From Oasisia sp. SBJ-2009 (taxonomy: Eukaryota; Annelida; Polychaeta; Sabellida; Siboglinidae), in contig OZ024856.1 in NCBI GenBank assembly GCA_964017155.1, positions 40,628,270-40,692,269 on the forward strand: a stretch of DNA of 64,000 nt. The letters are read 5' to 3'. The notes below the pieces were generated by a model, which was given only the letters and a program-made list of their open reading frames with translations, did not search any database and was not told the DNA's origin. Made by a program: the position numbers and the translations under genes. Positions 35,975-48,645 of the stretch are shown here, piece after piece (the stretch's first letter is position 1; each line of letters starts with the position of its first letter).

Positions 35975-36248
35975 AATATGCGCAAGATTATGTTAAATGA
36001 TTGAATTCACCAAATAAAGTACCAAACGTTGACAAAGATACAGTTATTATTATGGCAAAACTGAGGTGGGTCCGACTTCTCCATAAGACGTGCCGTTATG
36101 TACCATCGATAATCATAATGCTCATTTCTTGAACTTCAGTGGTCCATGCATAGTATTTTGCATACACGTATACGATACTTGTGCACTTCATTATTAGTTC
36201 ATACCATGGCACATGCTAGCTGGTGTCATGATGACCCGCGACCGCGTA

Positions 36249-39200
36249 GAAAGAAGCCTATCAAAAAATTTTGACAAACTTGAAAGTAGTATAAAATCTT
36301 TAAATTGCAATTTTGATTGTATAGGATTAACCGAGACCTGGTTAAAGGACATGGAAAATACTGATATTTATAATATACCTGATTACATATTACTGTCAAA
36401 TCCGAGAACAAACAAAAGAGGTGGAGGAGTTGGTATGTACGTTTCGAATAGTTTACGCTTTAAGAAAAGAAATGATTTAAGTATAAACTCTGACAATTAT
36501 TCATTTGAATCAATATTTATAGAAATTGAAATTAATAATGTATGTGTTATTATTGGAACCATTTACAGACCTCCTGACACAAACATAAACATTTTTAATG
36601 TACATTTTAATGATCTACTAAGAACTATCTCGAATGAAAGAAAGAAATGCATACTCATGGCTGACTTTAATATTGACCTATTAACAAATGACACTAATAA
36701 TTTAACAGCAGACTTTGTACATAATATGTTTGCAAATATGTTCTATCCAACAATTAGCAAACCAACCAGAATCGCTCAACAATCAGCAACTCTCATAGAC
36801 AATATCATAACTAACATTCATGAGTATCCCATTAAATCGGGCATTCTATATGATGATATATCAGATCACTTCCCAATATTTAATATTTATAATATAGGCT
36901 TAACATATTACCCAAAAAATAAATATATATTCAAACGTGCAAACAATGCAAATAACATTGCTAAATTAAATGCAAAATTAAAAAATTCAAACTGGGAAGA
37001 GGTATATAATGACACAAACCCTAACTCTTCGTATGATACATTCATTGGAATACTAAATTCCCATATTAATGAATGCCTACCATGGAAAAAAATCAAAATA
37101 AGACCGCACACTAATGATTGGCTCACTAAAGGTATTGTAACATCCACAAAGGAAAAAAACCGCCTATACAAAAAATATAAATGTAATCCGACAATTGAAA
37201 ATGAACATATTTATAAAAGATTTAAAAATAAACTGACACATGTAATAAGAACTTCCAAAAAGTCATACTTTAAAAATAAATTTGACCTATATAAAAATGA
37301 CTGCAAAAAAACATGGAATACCATTAATGAAGTTCTAAAGAGCACTAAAAAAAAATCTGCAGTGTACAATAAATTTATAACAACAGAAGGAAACTGTTGT
37401 ACAGATAAAAACGAAATAGTGAATGAATTTAATAAATACTTTACAAATATAGGCCAAAATCTTAATGCAAAACTAACTCAAACAGTACATGACCCTACAC
37501 ATTATATAAATAACAATCCAGCTAACTTTTTCTGTACACCAACTTGTCCCACTGAAATAATTAACATAGTGCATAGTAACAATTCCAAAAAGTCTGGAGG
37601 TTATGACAACGTGGACCCTAACATTATTCAACATGTTATTCCACAAATTGCAAATCAACTAGTTCACATCTTCAATAGTTCATTCACTATGGGTATTGTT
37701 CCAAGAAAGTTGAAGATTGCTAAAGTAATTCCGTTATACAAAAGTGAAAACCCTGAACTGTTTACAAATTACAGACCTATTTCGATTCTTCCATGCCTAT
37801 CAAAAATACTAGAGCGCCTAATGTACAATAGGATTAATAATTTCCTAGCTGAATATAACATACTATCAAATAAACAATATGGATTTAGGGGAAATTACTC
37901 TACTTATATGGCAATGATTGACTTGGTAGATAAAATATCAAGCAACATTGATCAAAAAAATCATAATATAGGCATATTTCTTGATCTTAGTAAGGCTTTT
38001 GACACAATAGACCATAACATCTTATTAAAAAAACTTCAGTGCTATGGGATAAGAGGCATAGCTTGCGAATGGTTCAAAAGTTACCTTAGCGATAGAGCAC
38101 AATATGTGTTGTATAATAACACAGAATCTGAATACATGAATATAACTTGTGGTGTTCCCCAGGGATCCATATTAGGCCCATTACTTTTTATCATATATAT
38201 AAATGATATTGTAAATGTATCAAACATTCTTAAGCCAATACTGTTTGCAGATGATACTAGTTTGTTCCATGCACACACACATTTCCACACTCTCATAGAA
38301 GAAGTTAATATTAACTACAAAAAATTGCAATTTGGTTTAATACTAATAAACTAACATTAAATGTAAAAACATCAAATTTCATAATATTCACACCAAAAGG
38401 GAAAATTTATAATACAGACAATGCTGAAATAATAATAAATGGTAACAAAATAAAACAAGTCAAGTTTACCAAATTTCTGGGAATATACGTAGATGAACAT
38501 TTGAGCTGGAAAATCCATATTAATAATTTAGCCAAAAAAATTGCATGAAATGTAGGAATGCTAAATAAATTAAAATATTTTCTCCCATTGTACACCATGA
38601 AGACTTTATACTATTCATTAATATTACCTCATCTGCAATATTGTGTCCTGTTGTGGTCAAATACATACACAATTCATTTAAATAAAATAAAGATATTACA
38701 GAAGAGAGCAATAAGGATAATTACAAAATCACAATATACATCACATACAGACTCATTATTTTCAAAATTAAAACTGTTAAAGTTAAGTGATATATATAAA
38801 CATCAATTAGGGATTTTTATGTATAAATCCGTTAATGATCAACTCCCAGACAACTTGACTTCTATGCTTAAACTAACAGAAAACGTTCATAACCATAATC
38901 TTAGAAATTTTAATGGGTTTTACATTCAAAACATAAGAACAAACAACAGAAAGTTTACAATAAATTATTCAGGTCCAGTCTTCTGGAATACACTACCTCA
39001 ACATGTAAGAAAGATTAGAACAGTAAAACAATTTAAAGGTAAGCTAAAGGAGTTATTACTGATGGGATATGTATCTTAGGCATTTATAGGGATTATGTAC
39101 CGTAGTTATAGTATTCTTTTATTTATTTATCATTACTTGTATTTATTTTTTAGACTTATTTAAGTACTTAGTAATAGTAATATTAGTAGTTGTAGTATTC

Positions 39201-39410
39201 TAATAGTATCATTCATGATAATAATATTTATTTATTTTTATATGTTTAGTTTACTTTTACAATAATGTCCATAAAGTTTTATGTTCTTGGTGGTCCTCGA
39301 TATAAGCCCCTAGGGGTTTCTAGAGGATCTCCACGGTTACATTTTATAATCATGTTTATGCTTATGTTTGTATGTTGTTGTGACCGAAATAAAGTTCAAT
39401 TCAATTCAAA
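36249..39410 (+). mobile_element. Nearly complete non-LTR retrotransposon (LINE)
   Basis: An open frame to 38354 encodes an endonuclease beginning near RSLSKNFDKL and carrying LTETWL, GGVGMYV, GTIYRPPDTN, MADFNIDLL and SDHFPIF. A reverse transcriptase follows: AKVIPLYKSE, NYRPISILPCLSK, LDLSKAFDTIDHN, GVPQGSILGPLLFIIYIND and LFADDTSLF. A one-base insertion near 38333 shifts the frame. The correct frame resumes as WFNTNKLTLN and is broken by a TGA at 38546. It then runs through 38558-39079 with LQKRAIRIITK and GPVFWNTLPQHVRK. The 3' end is GTTCAATTCAATTCAA at about 39393-39410. The element begins at the endonuclease start, so it is 5'-truncated. Two lesions leave it inactive. Confidence 0.92.
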
Positions 39411-39422
39411 AGTGGGAGTATT

Positions 39423-39472
39423 GCCATAGCATAGGCATGTGGGGGGGGGGGGGCCACATGCCTATGCTATGG
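39423..39472. repeat. Perfect 19-bp hairpin around a poly-G loop
   Basis: CCATAGCATAGGCATGTGG, a run of G, then CCACATGCCTATGCTATGG. It starts about a dozen bases after the LINE tail. Confidence 0.9.
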
Positions 39473-39542
39473 AAAATTACCCACCTCTTGTTTCTTCATG
39501 GATTTTTTGTTATTTGAGTAATGATTATTAATCACATTGAAG

Positions 39543-39828
39543 CCCTTGGCAAAAAAAACTTTTAATTTTCTATAGAATATTCTATAGGATTTTTGCTTAT
39601 AGTTTTCTATAGGATTTTCGCCAATAGTTTTCTATAGAAAAATCTATAGAATTCTTTAGAAAACTATAGAAAAATCTATAGAATTCTTTAGAAAACTTTA
39701 AGCCACACAAAATCTATAGAAAATTCTGTAGAATTCTATAGAAAACTGCAAAATTCTATAGAATTCTATAGAAATCTATAGAAATCTAGAGAAAATCTAT
39801 AGTTTTCTATAGAATTGTTTGCCAAGGG
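39543..39828. mobile_element. MITE with internal CTATAGAA array
   Basis: The termini CCCTTGGCAAA and TTTGCCAAGGG are inverted repeats. The entire interior consists of TTCTATAGAA/ATCTATAGAAAAT words, themselves palindromic. A shorter copy is at 23112-23194. Confidence 0.8.
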
Positions 39829-40063
39829 AGGTAATGTTTCGTTTATATTTATTCAACATTCGTGTCATTGCACTTTGTCATACATTAAATATTATTGTTA
39901 TTATTGTTTCCTGTAAAATATCTCCATTTCAAACTGACACTGGGGACAGTGGGCATATTTTGTTGACACTTGCACCAACACCAGTATTTTATTTCGTGTC
40001 CAATTTCATGGGAAACGTTCTGCTTGGTCCACGTTCTGCTTAAGCAAATGAAACAAGGTGGCG

Positions 40064-42300
40064 GGGGGGGGGGGTAATATATTTCTTTGGTATAGTATGG
40101 CTCATAATAGTAAATGTTTTCCAATTTATATGGTTATGTGATGGTGTATGATTCATATAAGCATCATAGTAAATATCCATTTGATAATTACCGAATAAAT
40201 GTTTTACAGGGGGGCCAGAGGTCATAATATGGGTTTAATCCAGCAGGGATTAAATACATTTTGCTCACAGCACCAACTAACTCGTAAACATTGTCCAGTC
40301 ACATCTGGACAATGTCACCATAGATGAGGCCACGATGAAGCTGGGGCGGGGCTGGACACAGTCACCACCCGGCATCGCATATCATGAGACTTCAGTTTTA
40401 ATTCCTCTGTCAGCAGAGGAAGTGCGTTTCACGGAGCAGCCCGTTTTTAAACACAATTTTCCCTCCCACCTACCCCATCTGCCCCAGCTTGGTTTGGCCT
40501 CTTTCCTTCACGGCTTCCTATGTTTGCTGTGTCGTTTTATTTTGTAATGTTTTGCTCTGTCGGGTGGTTACGTCATCCAAGGGGTTTTAGGGCGAGGACA
40601 TGTGCGAATGTACCTACCGCTTTCCCCTTGTCTTTCTTTATATGGACGTGTACATGATCTACTGTTTGCATTAGGTGGTGCACTGCGGGTAGCAAGAGGT
40701 TGCGCCCCTACGTCAGTTGGGGTTAGAGGCGCCTTGAGCTACCTTGCGGTGCTCCCGCTGTATTTCATGTTGCATGTTTACCTTTGATGTTTCCGTTGTA
40801 CTATATTGTGTGGGTGGTTTCTGGCCCCCACATTTATTTTGCTTAGATAGCTAGTTGCTTAGATAATTTCTCGTGCAATCCCCATTGACAAACATGACAT
40901 CTATATGATTTTAAGGGGATTTGCTTTATTTATCTAGGCCAACGGCAATGCTCAATGCGTATACTATATGACTTATCTTTACTGGTGTAATTAAAGGGCA
41001 TTGCCATTTTCCAACCACATTTGTTTCTGTTTTTTCTTGCTATCTCTCGCTCCATAAACCTAGCAAAGCACAGCAGGCTCCCATTACCTTTACTTAGTAC
41101 AATACTGGTGAGGGGAGCAAAATATATGTTTTTATGGCACAGTATGTTGACCCATGGCTCATCTTAGTAAATGTTATAAAAAATATTTGCCATTTTATAT
41201 GGTTATGTGTCCTGTGTATGATTCATTCAAGCATCATAGTAAATATAATTTGATAAAACCCAAATAAATGTTATAGTGGGCGCTGGGGTGATATATCTAT
41301 GGTATAGTATATTGACCCGTGGCTCATAATAGTAAATGTTATAAAAATATTTGCCTATATATATGGTTATGTGACAGTATATGATTCATATAAGCATCAC
41401 AGTAAATATCCATTTGATAATTACCGAATAAATGTTCTACAGCGGGGGGTCACATTTCTATGGTATTATATATGCACCTGTGGCTTGTTATACATAGAAA
41501 ACTGTAATGCTTTTTCAATCTGGATGGTTATGGGCTTGTAGTTTTTTCATAATTTATATATTATCCTATAGAAATGTGGCCCCACCCCTACAGCCATCAA
41601 AAACAAACTTTTTGCTATTACCATGAAGACTTTTCTCTGTGGTGTTTGTATAATAAATCTACAAGCCCATAACTATCCAAATTGGTAAAGTCTTACAGTT
41701 TTCTATGTATATCAAGTTACTGGTCAGTATACTATACCATAGAAATGTGACCCCCCCACCCCTACAGCCACCCAAAATAAACTTTTTGCTATTATCAAAT
41801 AAACATTTCTCTGTGATGTTTGTATGATAAAACTACAAGCCCATAACCACCCAAATTGGCAAAGTTTTACAGTTTTCTATGTATAACATGCCACGGGTCA
41901 ATATACTATACCATAGAAATACGACCTCCCACCCCTAGAGCCACTCAAAACAAACTTTTTGTTAGTATAAAAGGCTTTGAAATCCTTGAATTTTATAAGT
42001 ATGAAAGAATTGGATATTAAAAAAAATCAATGACATTTGCTGCTAACAGGTTTAACAAAGAAAACAAATTCATTTTTATTTGGTAACCTAAATTGAAGAT
42101 TATATGTTATCTTCTGAAGTTAAATAGTTGGTTATATGCTGTAATTTAACATTATAATCAAAACCATTATTTTAAATATACATCCATAAAATATGGGGAT
42201 GGGTAATTTTTCTATAGGGCGGGTCATTTTTCTATAACTGAAAATCTATGGAAAAGTGACCTTGGGGTCATTATTCTATATAGAATAGTGACCCCCGTTC
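40064..42300. repeat. Direct and inverted ~165-bp repeat cluster upstream of APMAP-B
   Basis: A unit containing ATGGTATAGTAT, GGCTCATAATAGTAAATG, ATATGGTTATGTG and GATTCATATAAGCATC occurs at about 40070-40225, 41135-41280 and 41285-41450. Segments around 41450-41560 are repeated inverted at 41655-41765 and again at 41805-41925 (ACAAGCCCATAAC, ACAGTTTTCTATGTAT). The stretch 40230-41110 within it shows no recognised gene. Confidence 0.7.
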
Positions 42301-42395
42301 ACTATAAAACTAAAGTTAAATTCACAAGAATAAATAAGATATTTAATTATAACTTAATTTGCACAGGTGCCAGGTGACACAGATATCCTGCTGCA

Positions 42396-45300
42396 ATGGA
42401 CACAGACACAGTTCGCCATCGGTCCACTGGGCAGACTCAGAGCGCCTCTGGTGGTGGTGATGAGAAACAAACCAAGAACATCATGGATGAACCCGAGGAA
42501 GAAACTGGAGATGCCGGGTACAGAGACTAGCATGGATACGTGTTAATTGGCGTTGTCAGATTACTGTCTAATACTAGGGTTGTGTGACTTTTATCTAATT
42601 AATATTCCTTATCAAATCTATAAGGCTTAATCCAATAGGGATGTAATAAATTAATACATTGAACTTTCGATGCAATACTATCACTGAAATTTAATGTGTA
42701 ATGTTGAATGAAGTCAACCTACCCCAATGTCATGAACTGTAGCACATATGGATCGGCATTCAGAAGTGACTGACTTAATATTTGCAGGTTCCAGGTAATA
42801 TATAGCTTAATTAATTCACATCTAGTAAAAGTGGACACATCAATGGGTTTACAACAACACGTGTACCCACTGACCATCAACTTGATTTTTAAAGTTTTAT
42901 TATATGATGTTAACTTGTCTTAAATCCACAACCCCAACATCAATGGCTGCAGTGATACTGTCACGATAGTAAAACTAATACCCGTACAGTATCTCAGATT
43001 GGGTGATATATTGCTGCAATAATCTACCATATAATATCTAATATGTACACATGGTGTAGAGTGTAGAACTAATTATAATATTTAATAGACATCTGACAGA
43101 ACAAATGTACCCTAAAATAACTCATTTCAGGCTTTCAGTAGATAGCCTGAAATACATCATTTGCATTGTTATTCTTAATGTAATATAATTGTAATTTATT
43201 ATACTAGGTAACTGCCACCTGACATGTAAGGATTATCAATACATTGGGGTAGTACGAGAATTTTTACATCACTATTAAATCATTGTTGAAACCGCAAATA
43301 CAACTGTATTATTTTTGTAGGAATTAATCAACTGTTCTATTATTTATCAATGCAGTTTTATTAAGTGCTATACGGAAACGTACATATCTGTTTCAGATGG
43401 ACAACTCTGATTAGAGTTCTGGCTGGGATCATTGTCATCTTTGTATTTATACCTGCACTTTCACTTTTTCTGGTCAGTTTGACTGTTCAAGCCCCTATCA
43501 ATCCTGTCCTAATAAGGTAAGGAAAATAAATTTAACTACACTTCATTATTGCAATAATACAAATGCATAATTTTTCAAATCACCATCAACAATATGATAT
43601 CCTGAATTAAAAATAACATAGACCTATTAAAATACATACAGTCTATGTATTTATGTGAACATGATTACTGTGGTAGTAGTTGAAATTGTAGTGATTACGT
43701 TCCATGCATGTTTATGTTCTGTATATTTCCTTGATAATTGACATATGTAATAATGTATGCACTACAAACTTGCAACTCTGGACAAAAACTAGATATCGAT
43801 TATAAATATAAGTAATTACAGTGACATAGGTAGCCGGTAATTGTGTTTCTCTCTTTGAGTTAGTACAATCGTTCACAAACCATGAAACTAGGAAGATCTG
43901 GTAATAATAATGATGTTAAAATTATTCCAAAGATGAAATTGTTCTTGAGCTCTGCTTAGATGAGAAATGAAGACATACGATTGAATTTGTAATTGACAGC
44001 GTTCCTGAACCACCGAAATTGGAGGGCGCACTAGAGGTCAATGACCTTCTGACCAGAGGTGAACGACTCTTTGAGAATGAGATTTGGGGACCTGAATCAA
44101 TTGTGTTTCACAAAGGTACAAAATATCTAGGTATTTGCCAACATAGTTAGGTGACTTTCTCTGGAACTCTGGTGCGATCTCTTTCAATAACACATTATGT
44201 TATCATCATCATACAATAATTTAATAATAATAATTAAGATAATAATTTACACATCACTCCACATCTAGTATTCCTGCTGTTGTAGTCACTGCAAGTCATG
44301 TGCACATGATTAACCAAAGTTGTGGTTGAACATTTGTGTTTACTCACTTATTTAGTCAGATCTTTTTTTAAGACAAACAGTTACTGTTTCTGGGTTTGTG
44401 TCTCCACAATGTTTAAATCCAGAATAACCCAGCACTTGTGTCTACACTGCCATACAAAATGTTCCAGAAGTAAATTAGTTGTTTTCAGCAATTTCACTTG
44501 CATACTTTTGTGAAAGCCATGTGTTTGTAGCCACTATTTTGATTCGTCAGCCCAGATCACATGTATACTGGCACTAGCGATGGGAAAATTCTGGACATCA
44601 AAGATCGGAAAATTAGTGTCTTGGCAACCTTAGGAAGGCCTCCGTGTGGTATGTCTGGTATATTTGTTGTTATAATATATATATATGTACTTGTTATGAG
44701 CTAACACGCCCAGACAGCATTTAATTCACTGATATTGTTAAATATTGGTTGGTTTATTTGATTGTGTTAAATTTTATGCCAGTCTTACAGATAGCATTAG
44801 GTAAATGTGTGCATTTAGTAGACATGTTTTGTATTTACCATTTTAAAACAGCATACAGTAAGCTATGATTAAAAAAAATAATTAAGACATCATTTGTTAG
44901 CAAATAATGGTTGATGACAAGTGAGATGATTTGTTACAATCAACTTATGCGACAACATAAACATCTTGTAGTTGAACGGAGTTGCCACTTGCAAAAATGA
45001 AAGCCAAAGCCTGTTGCACAAATATGGTTAGGGGCAATGAGAAATACATTCTACTCTGTAATAATGTAAAGCGCAGTGGCTCAGAGGTGGAGCTTCGGAC
45101 TCTGGACTAAGAGAACCCGGGTTTGAATCCTGTCTGTGATGTTAAAACTGTCGGCAAGTTTCCCCCCCCCCCATTGCTCTAGTTCACGTAGCTGTATAAA
45201 TGAGTACAGGTGGAAGGTGGGTATGTGTACGAGCAGCCTATACACATTAATTGTACCATATGGCTGGATGCTTCCCTGAGAAGTTGATTGATTGAACAGG

Positions 45301-48300
45301 CCTGCCAGGGAAGTAAAGTGTAAAAGCACTTTGAGCAGTCCCGAGGACCAGATACTGGGCTATATAAGAACTTACCTTTTTATATAACTGGAAGAGGATA
45401 AATGGTGACTAGATGTAGCATGTCTGAGCTGTGGTATGTTACACGTAGGCTCAACCAAAGATGAACTTAACTGTGGCCGACCACTCGGCCTACGGATGCA
45501 TGAAGGAAGTTTGTATGTTGTCGATTCATACCTGGGACTCTTCAAGATTTCTGTTGAAACAGGTAACAGAAACTTCTCTCATGATTGAGTCGTGAATGGT
45601 GCAAAGAGTTGATCAAATATAACATTTTGTATTGATACAAATGTATTGTCGGGTCCCAGTGACCTAGGCTACGACGTTATAGAAAAATGTGAATTAATGT
45701 GTACCCCGCTGGTATGTGGTGTGATGAAAGGCTAAAAAGACAGTTTGTTTGAGTAAACATGTGATAGTTATATATAATTGCTGTCTCATTTCAACAAGAA
45801 CACCAGTACAATGAATACGTAGGCGTTCATTAGCTTCAATGTTTAGAACTTTTGGGCAGTTTCTAAGCTTCAGACAGTGTAAGATGTGTACGTTATATTT
45901 CTACCAAATTGACCGATGCATTTATTACCCCTCCCTTTGTCCCCTGTGGGGTTGAACCCCATCCCTCAGTCTGTTCCTCCCAGGGTGGTTTCTCTAGCTA
46001 TTCCAGTATTTTCAATGTTCATCTATTCTATGGTCTATCCATCATGTGAATAATTTATGTAAGTTGTAAATTGTTATGTACAATAAATGCCTTTTTATTT
46101 TTAGGATATTATTTTAAACGTATTCTCTAGATATCCCTGTAAAGCAAAGGAAACTACAATGATGTTATATATTTTCAGGCAAGGCACAGCTGCTTCTGTC
46201 AGAAATTGCTGGTGTGAAGCCTATGTTTCTGAATGACCTTGACATTGACAGAAATGGTGTCATTTACATATCGGACTCATGTAGGAAGTGGCAGAGGAGA
46301 GAGTACATGTACCCTTGCTTGGAAGGAACTGGTAGTGGAAGGTGTGATTGACTTTCTACCTGCAGAGGTTCTCTGTCTGTGACAGGAAATATAGGTTTAT
46401 AACATTTAAAATTCCACAAACTGCAGGCAGTATTTAATGATGTCAACACCATAATAAGTACATTTACAGTGTTGACAGTGTTGTTTCATGTTTACATGCA
46501 TTTGTTTGTTTTTATTCTAAAGACTAAGTGTAAAAAGTAATTCATTATACTTTTTTATTATTCTACTGAAAATGCCCCACCTACAAATGGAAGTACAAAA
46601 TATACAAAGATGCAGACTATGGCTTTTTTATGTGAATGACATGTTATATGTAAGCAGTTTAAAAAAGTGTATATGTAAAATGTTCACAACTGGTTGATGA
46701 ACCAACTGCGAAACATCTATAGGGTATGTTGAAAAAAGTAAAGCCATTACACATCTTCCAGGGTTGTAGAAATTCTATCTATTCATTTAGATAGCCTCAT
46801 GCAAATGTACACGCACACAAACATAATTACTTAATTCACAGACACAAGCACTCATGAATTTACACGTACCCCACTCACACACACTCGCTAACTCAGTGTA
46901 GTTATTACTTGGAAGTTTAGTGACAACTTGATGACAACTGTTGTGTCAGATTGATCTGCTTCGATCCACACAAGAACACTACAGAAGTGCTGATTGACAG
47001 ACTGGCCTTTGCTAATGGCGTCCAACTCTCACTAGACGAAGATTTCGTGCTGGTGGTCGAGGGGATTTTTGCTCGCATCCTCAGGTAGTGTGGCTGTGGT
47101 GTCGTTACAACAGTAACAACTTACCATGTTCGATATATTATGTGTACAATACGTCTATATCTAAACATGCTTTAGCCATATCACTTTGGGAAAAATCAAG
47201 TAATAATTTATTATTTGCTCTGCGTCTATTGTATGATCTCTTTCACCAGCCTTATATGTAACGCAATTATGTAAGGAGCATTCTGTTTTTCTTACAGGTA
47301 CTACTTGAAGGGTCCTAAGAAGGGACAAATGGACACCTTTGTTGAGAATCTACCTGGTGTACCTGACAACATCCGTCCAAGCAGTGGTGGGGGTTACTGG
47401 CTGTGTGACGCCCTGCCCCGTGGGCCAGGGTTCTCCCTCTTTGACTTCCTTGCCTCCAGACCTTTGGTGCGTCGACTGCTCACTCAGGTACACAGGATGA
47501 GCTAATGCTGGCTTCATAACAGTTCCAGCCACACAGCCCTGTCTCAGGTTAATGTAGGATGTTTTCAGTTTTCTTTCTCTAGACATAGTGAGCTCACAAG
47601 AACCTTTGTCTGCTTCTCTGCATGAGATGTTCTACTTTCCCAGCGAAAGCTGCTGTGGATAACAGACACAAGAGGAAAATGGCTTTTAGTGATGGTGTCT
47701 CTTCCACTAGACATTTTGCAAACTGGAATGTACAGCTTCAACACCTAGAATTGGACCTTGGTCCTCTCGATTAGTGTATAAACTTCTTTTACTAGGGATG
47801 TAATTTATATTTCATGTACGTTTTTTGTCTGGAACAAAGACCGACCGACCGACCGACCGACCGACCGACCGACCGACCGACCGACCGACCGACCGACCGA
47901 CCGACCGACCGACCGACCGACCGACCGACCGACCGACCGACCGACCGACCGACCGACCGACCGACCGACCGAACGACCGACCGACCGACCGACCGACCGA
48001 CCGACCGACCGACCGACCGACCGACCGACCTGTAATCTATCAATCCCTATCTGCAGACATTCAAATTATGACATGGGACATAGACCCTTTCAGAGGTTTT
48101 GGTACAAATATTTTTGTCTGAATGTGCTACTCAGAACAGGTCAAGTTGGCATGCTTTTTATAGCTTATTGTAGCATACTTACTGGCATACACAGGACAAA
48201 ATACTATATAGGGAGGTGTCTAAATGGATATGACTAGATGTTGCATGCCATCAACCACTGTACACTACCATATAGTGCTGGATCTTTTGGGGTGTTTCGT

Positions 48301-48645
48301 GGCCATGAAACCCCCCTGCCCTGTATACATCGCTGGGTCCAAATTCACCTAAGATTAACTGAGGGAGTTTGTGAATGATATCAGTAGTTATTATCAACTG
48401 ATTACGTTGTTGTTTGTACCTTACAGCTGTTCTCGCTGGACCTGCTGGTCAAGTTCCCAGCCCCGTCCATCATGGTGTATGAGCTGAGTGCCCAGGGCGA
48501 GATCGTCCGCTCGTTCTGGGACCTTCATCAAGGTCATCTGGGCATATGCAGCGAAGTCAACGAACACGACGGCGTTCTCTACACTGGATCAATTCGCTCG
48601 CCATTCATTGGCAGATTTGATTTGACGAAAATGAAGAAAACCTAA
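42396..48645 (+). CDS. APMAP: APMAP-like strictosidine synthase family protein, copy B
   Basis: Nine coding exons: 42396-42517, 43397-43516, 44000-44115, 44556-44648, 45449-45562, 46179-46341, 46950-47084, 47298-47487, 48427-48645 (TAA). They join in frame to 423 aa with all introns GT-AG. The topology is as in copy A: an acidic cytosolic head, a membrane segment at residues ~44-71 and a propeller with CGRPLGLRMHEGSLYVVDSY, LNDLDIDRNGVIYISDS, LPGVPDNIRPSSGGGYW and EVNEHDGVLYTGS. Introns are shorter than in A (intron 3 is 440 bases against 5396). In exon 7 the conserved VLVAET-ARI block of copy A and vertebrates reads VLVVEGIFARI, so this copy has diverged at that site. An intronic acceptor-like TTTGCACAG lies just before the ATG, suggesting a 5' non-coding exon upstream. 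The substrate is unknown. No lesions were seen, so it is probably functional. Confidence 0.95.
45070..45384 (+). mobile_element. tRNA-derived SINE in APMAP-B intron 4
   Basis: The head has a pol III box A-like TGGCTCAGAGGTGGAGC and a box B-like GGGTTTGAATCC about 45 bases apart. The body ends AAAGCACTTTGAGCAGTCCC and GGGCTATATAAGAAC, a tail shared by many SINE/LINE pairs. The head resembles a tRNA gene but lacks a full cloverleaf, so this is a SINE rather than a tRNA gene. Confidence 0.8.
47839..48030. repeat. (GACC)48 microsatellite in APMAP-B intron 8
   Basis: 192 bases of GACC with a single C-to-A change at 47973. Because 4 and 3 are coprime, all frames read as RPTD or SVGR repeats; these frames are artefacts. 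Confidence 0.98.

Larger units (their letters stand above)
33131..36094. mobile_element. Large foldback element with hairpin-ladder subtermini
   Basis: The left terminus (GGCACTTATGCAGAAGTCGG, then ACCCACCTCA, TTTTGCCAT, ATCTTGCGCATATTTATG; 33131-33250) is an inverted copy of 35975-36094. Internal to each arm are hairpins of GGCTATTTGTCCG/CGGACAAATAGCC (33258-33437 and 35676-35774). The interior (33440-35100) is AT-rich and non-coding. Two other elements are nested in it (35129-35572 and 35783-35974). Confidence 0.8.

Noticed and set aside
45070..45145. tRNA gene
   Set aside because: Has box A/B-like words but not a complete cloverleaf, and is followed by a SINE body.
47792..48121. RPTD and SVGR repeat proteins
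   Set aside because: Artefacts of the (GACC)n tetranucleotide in an intron.
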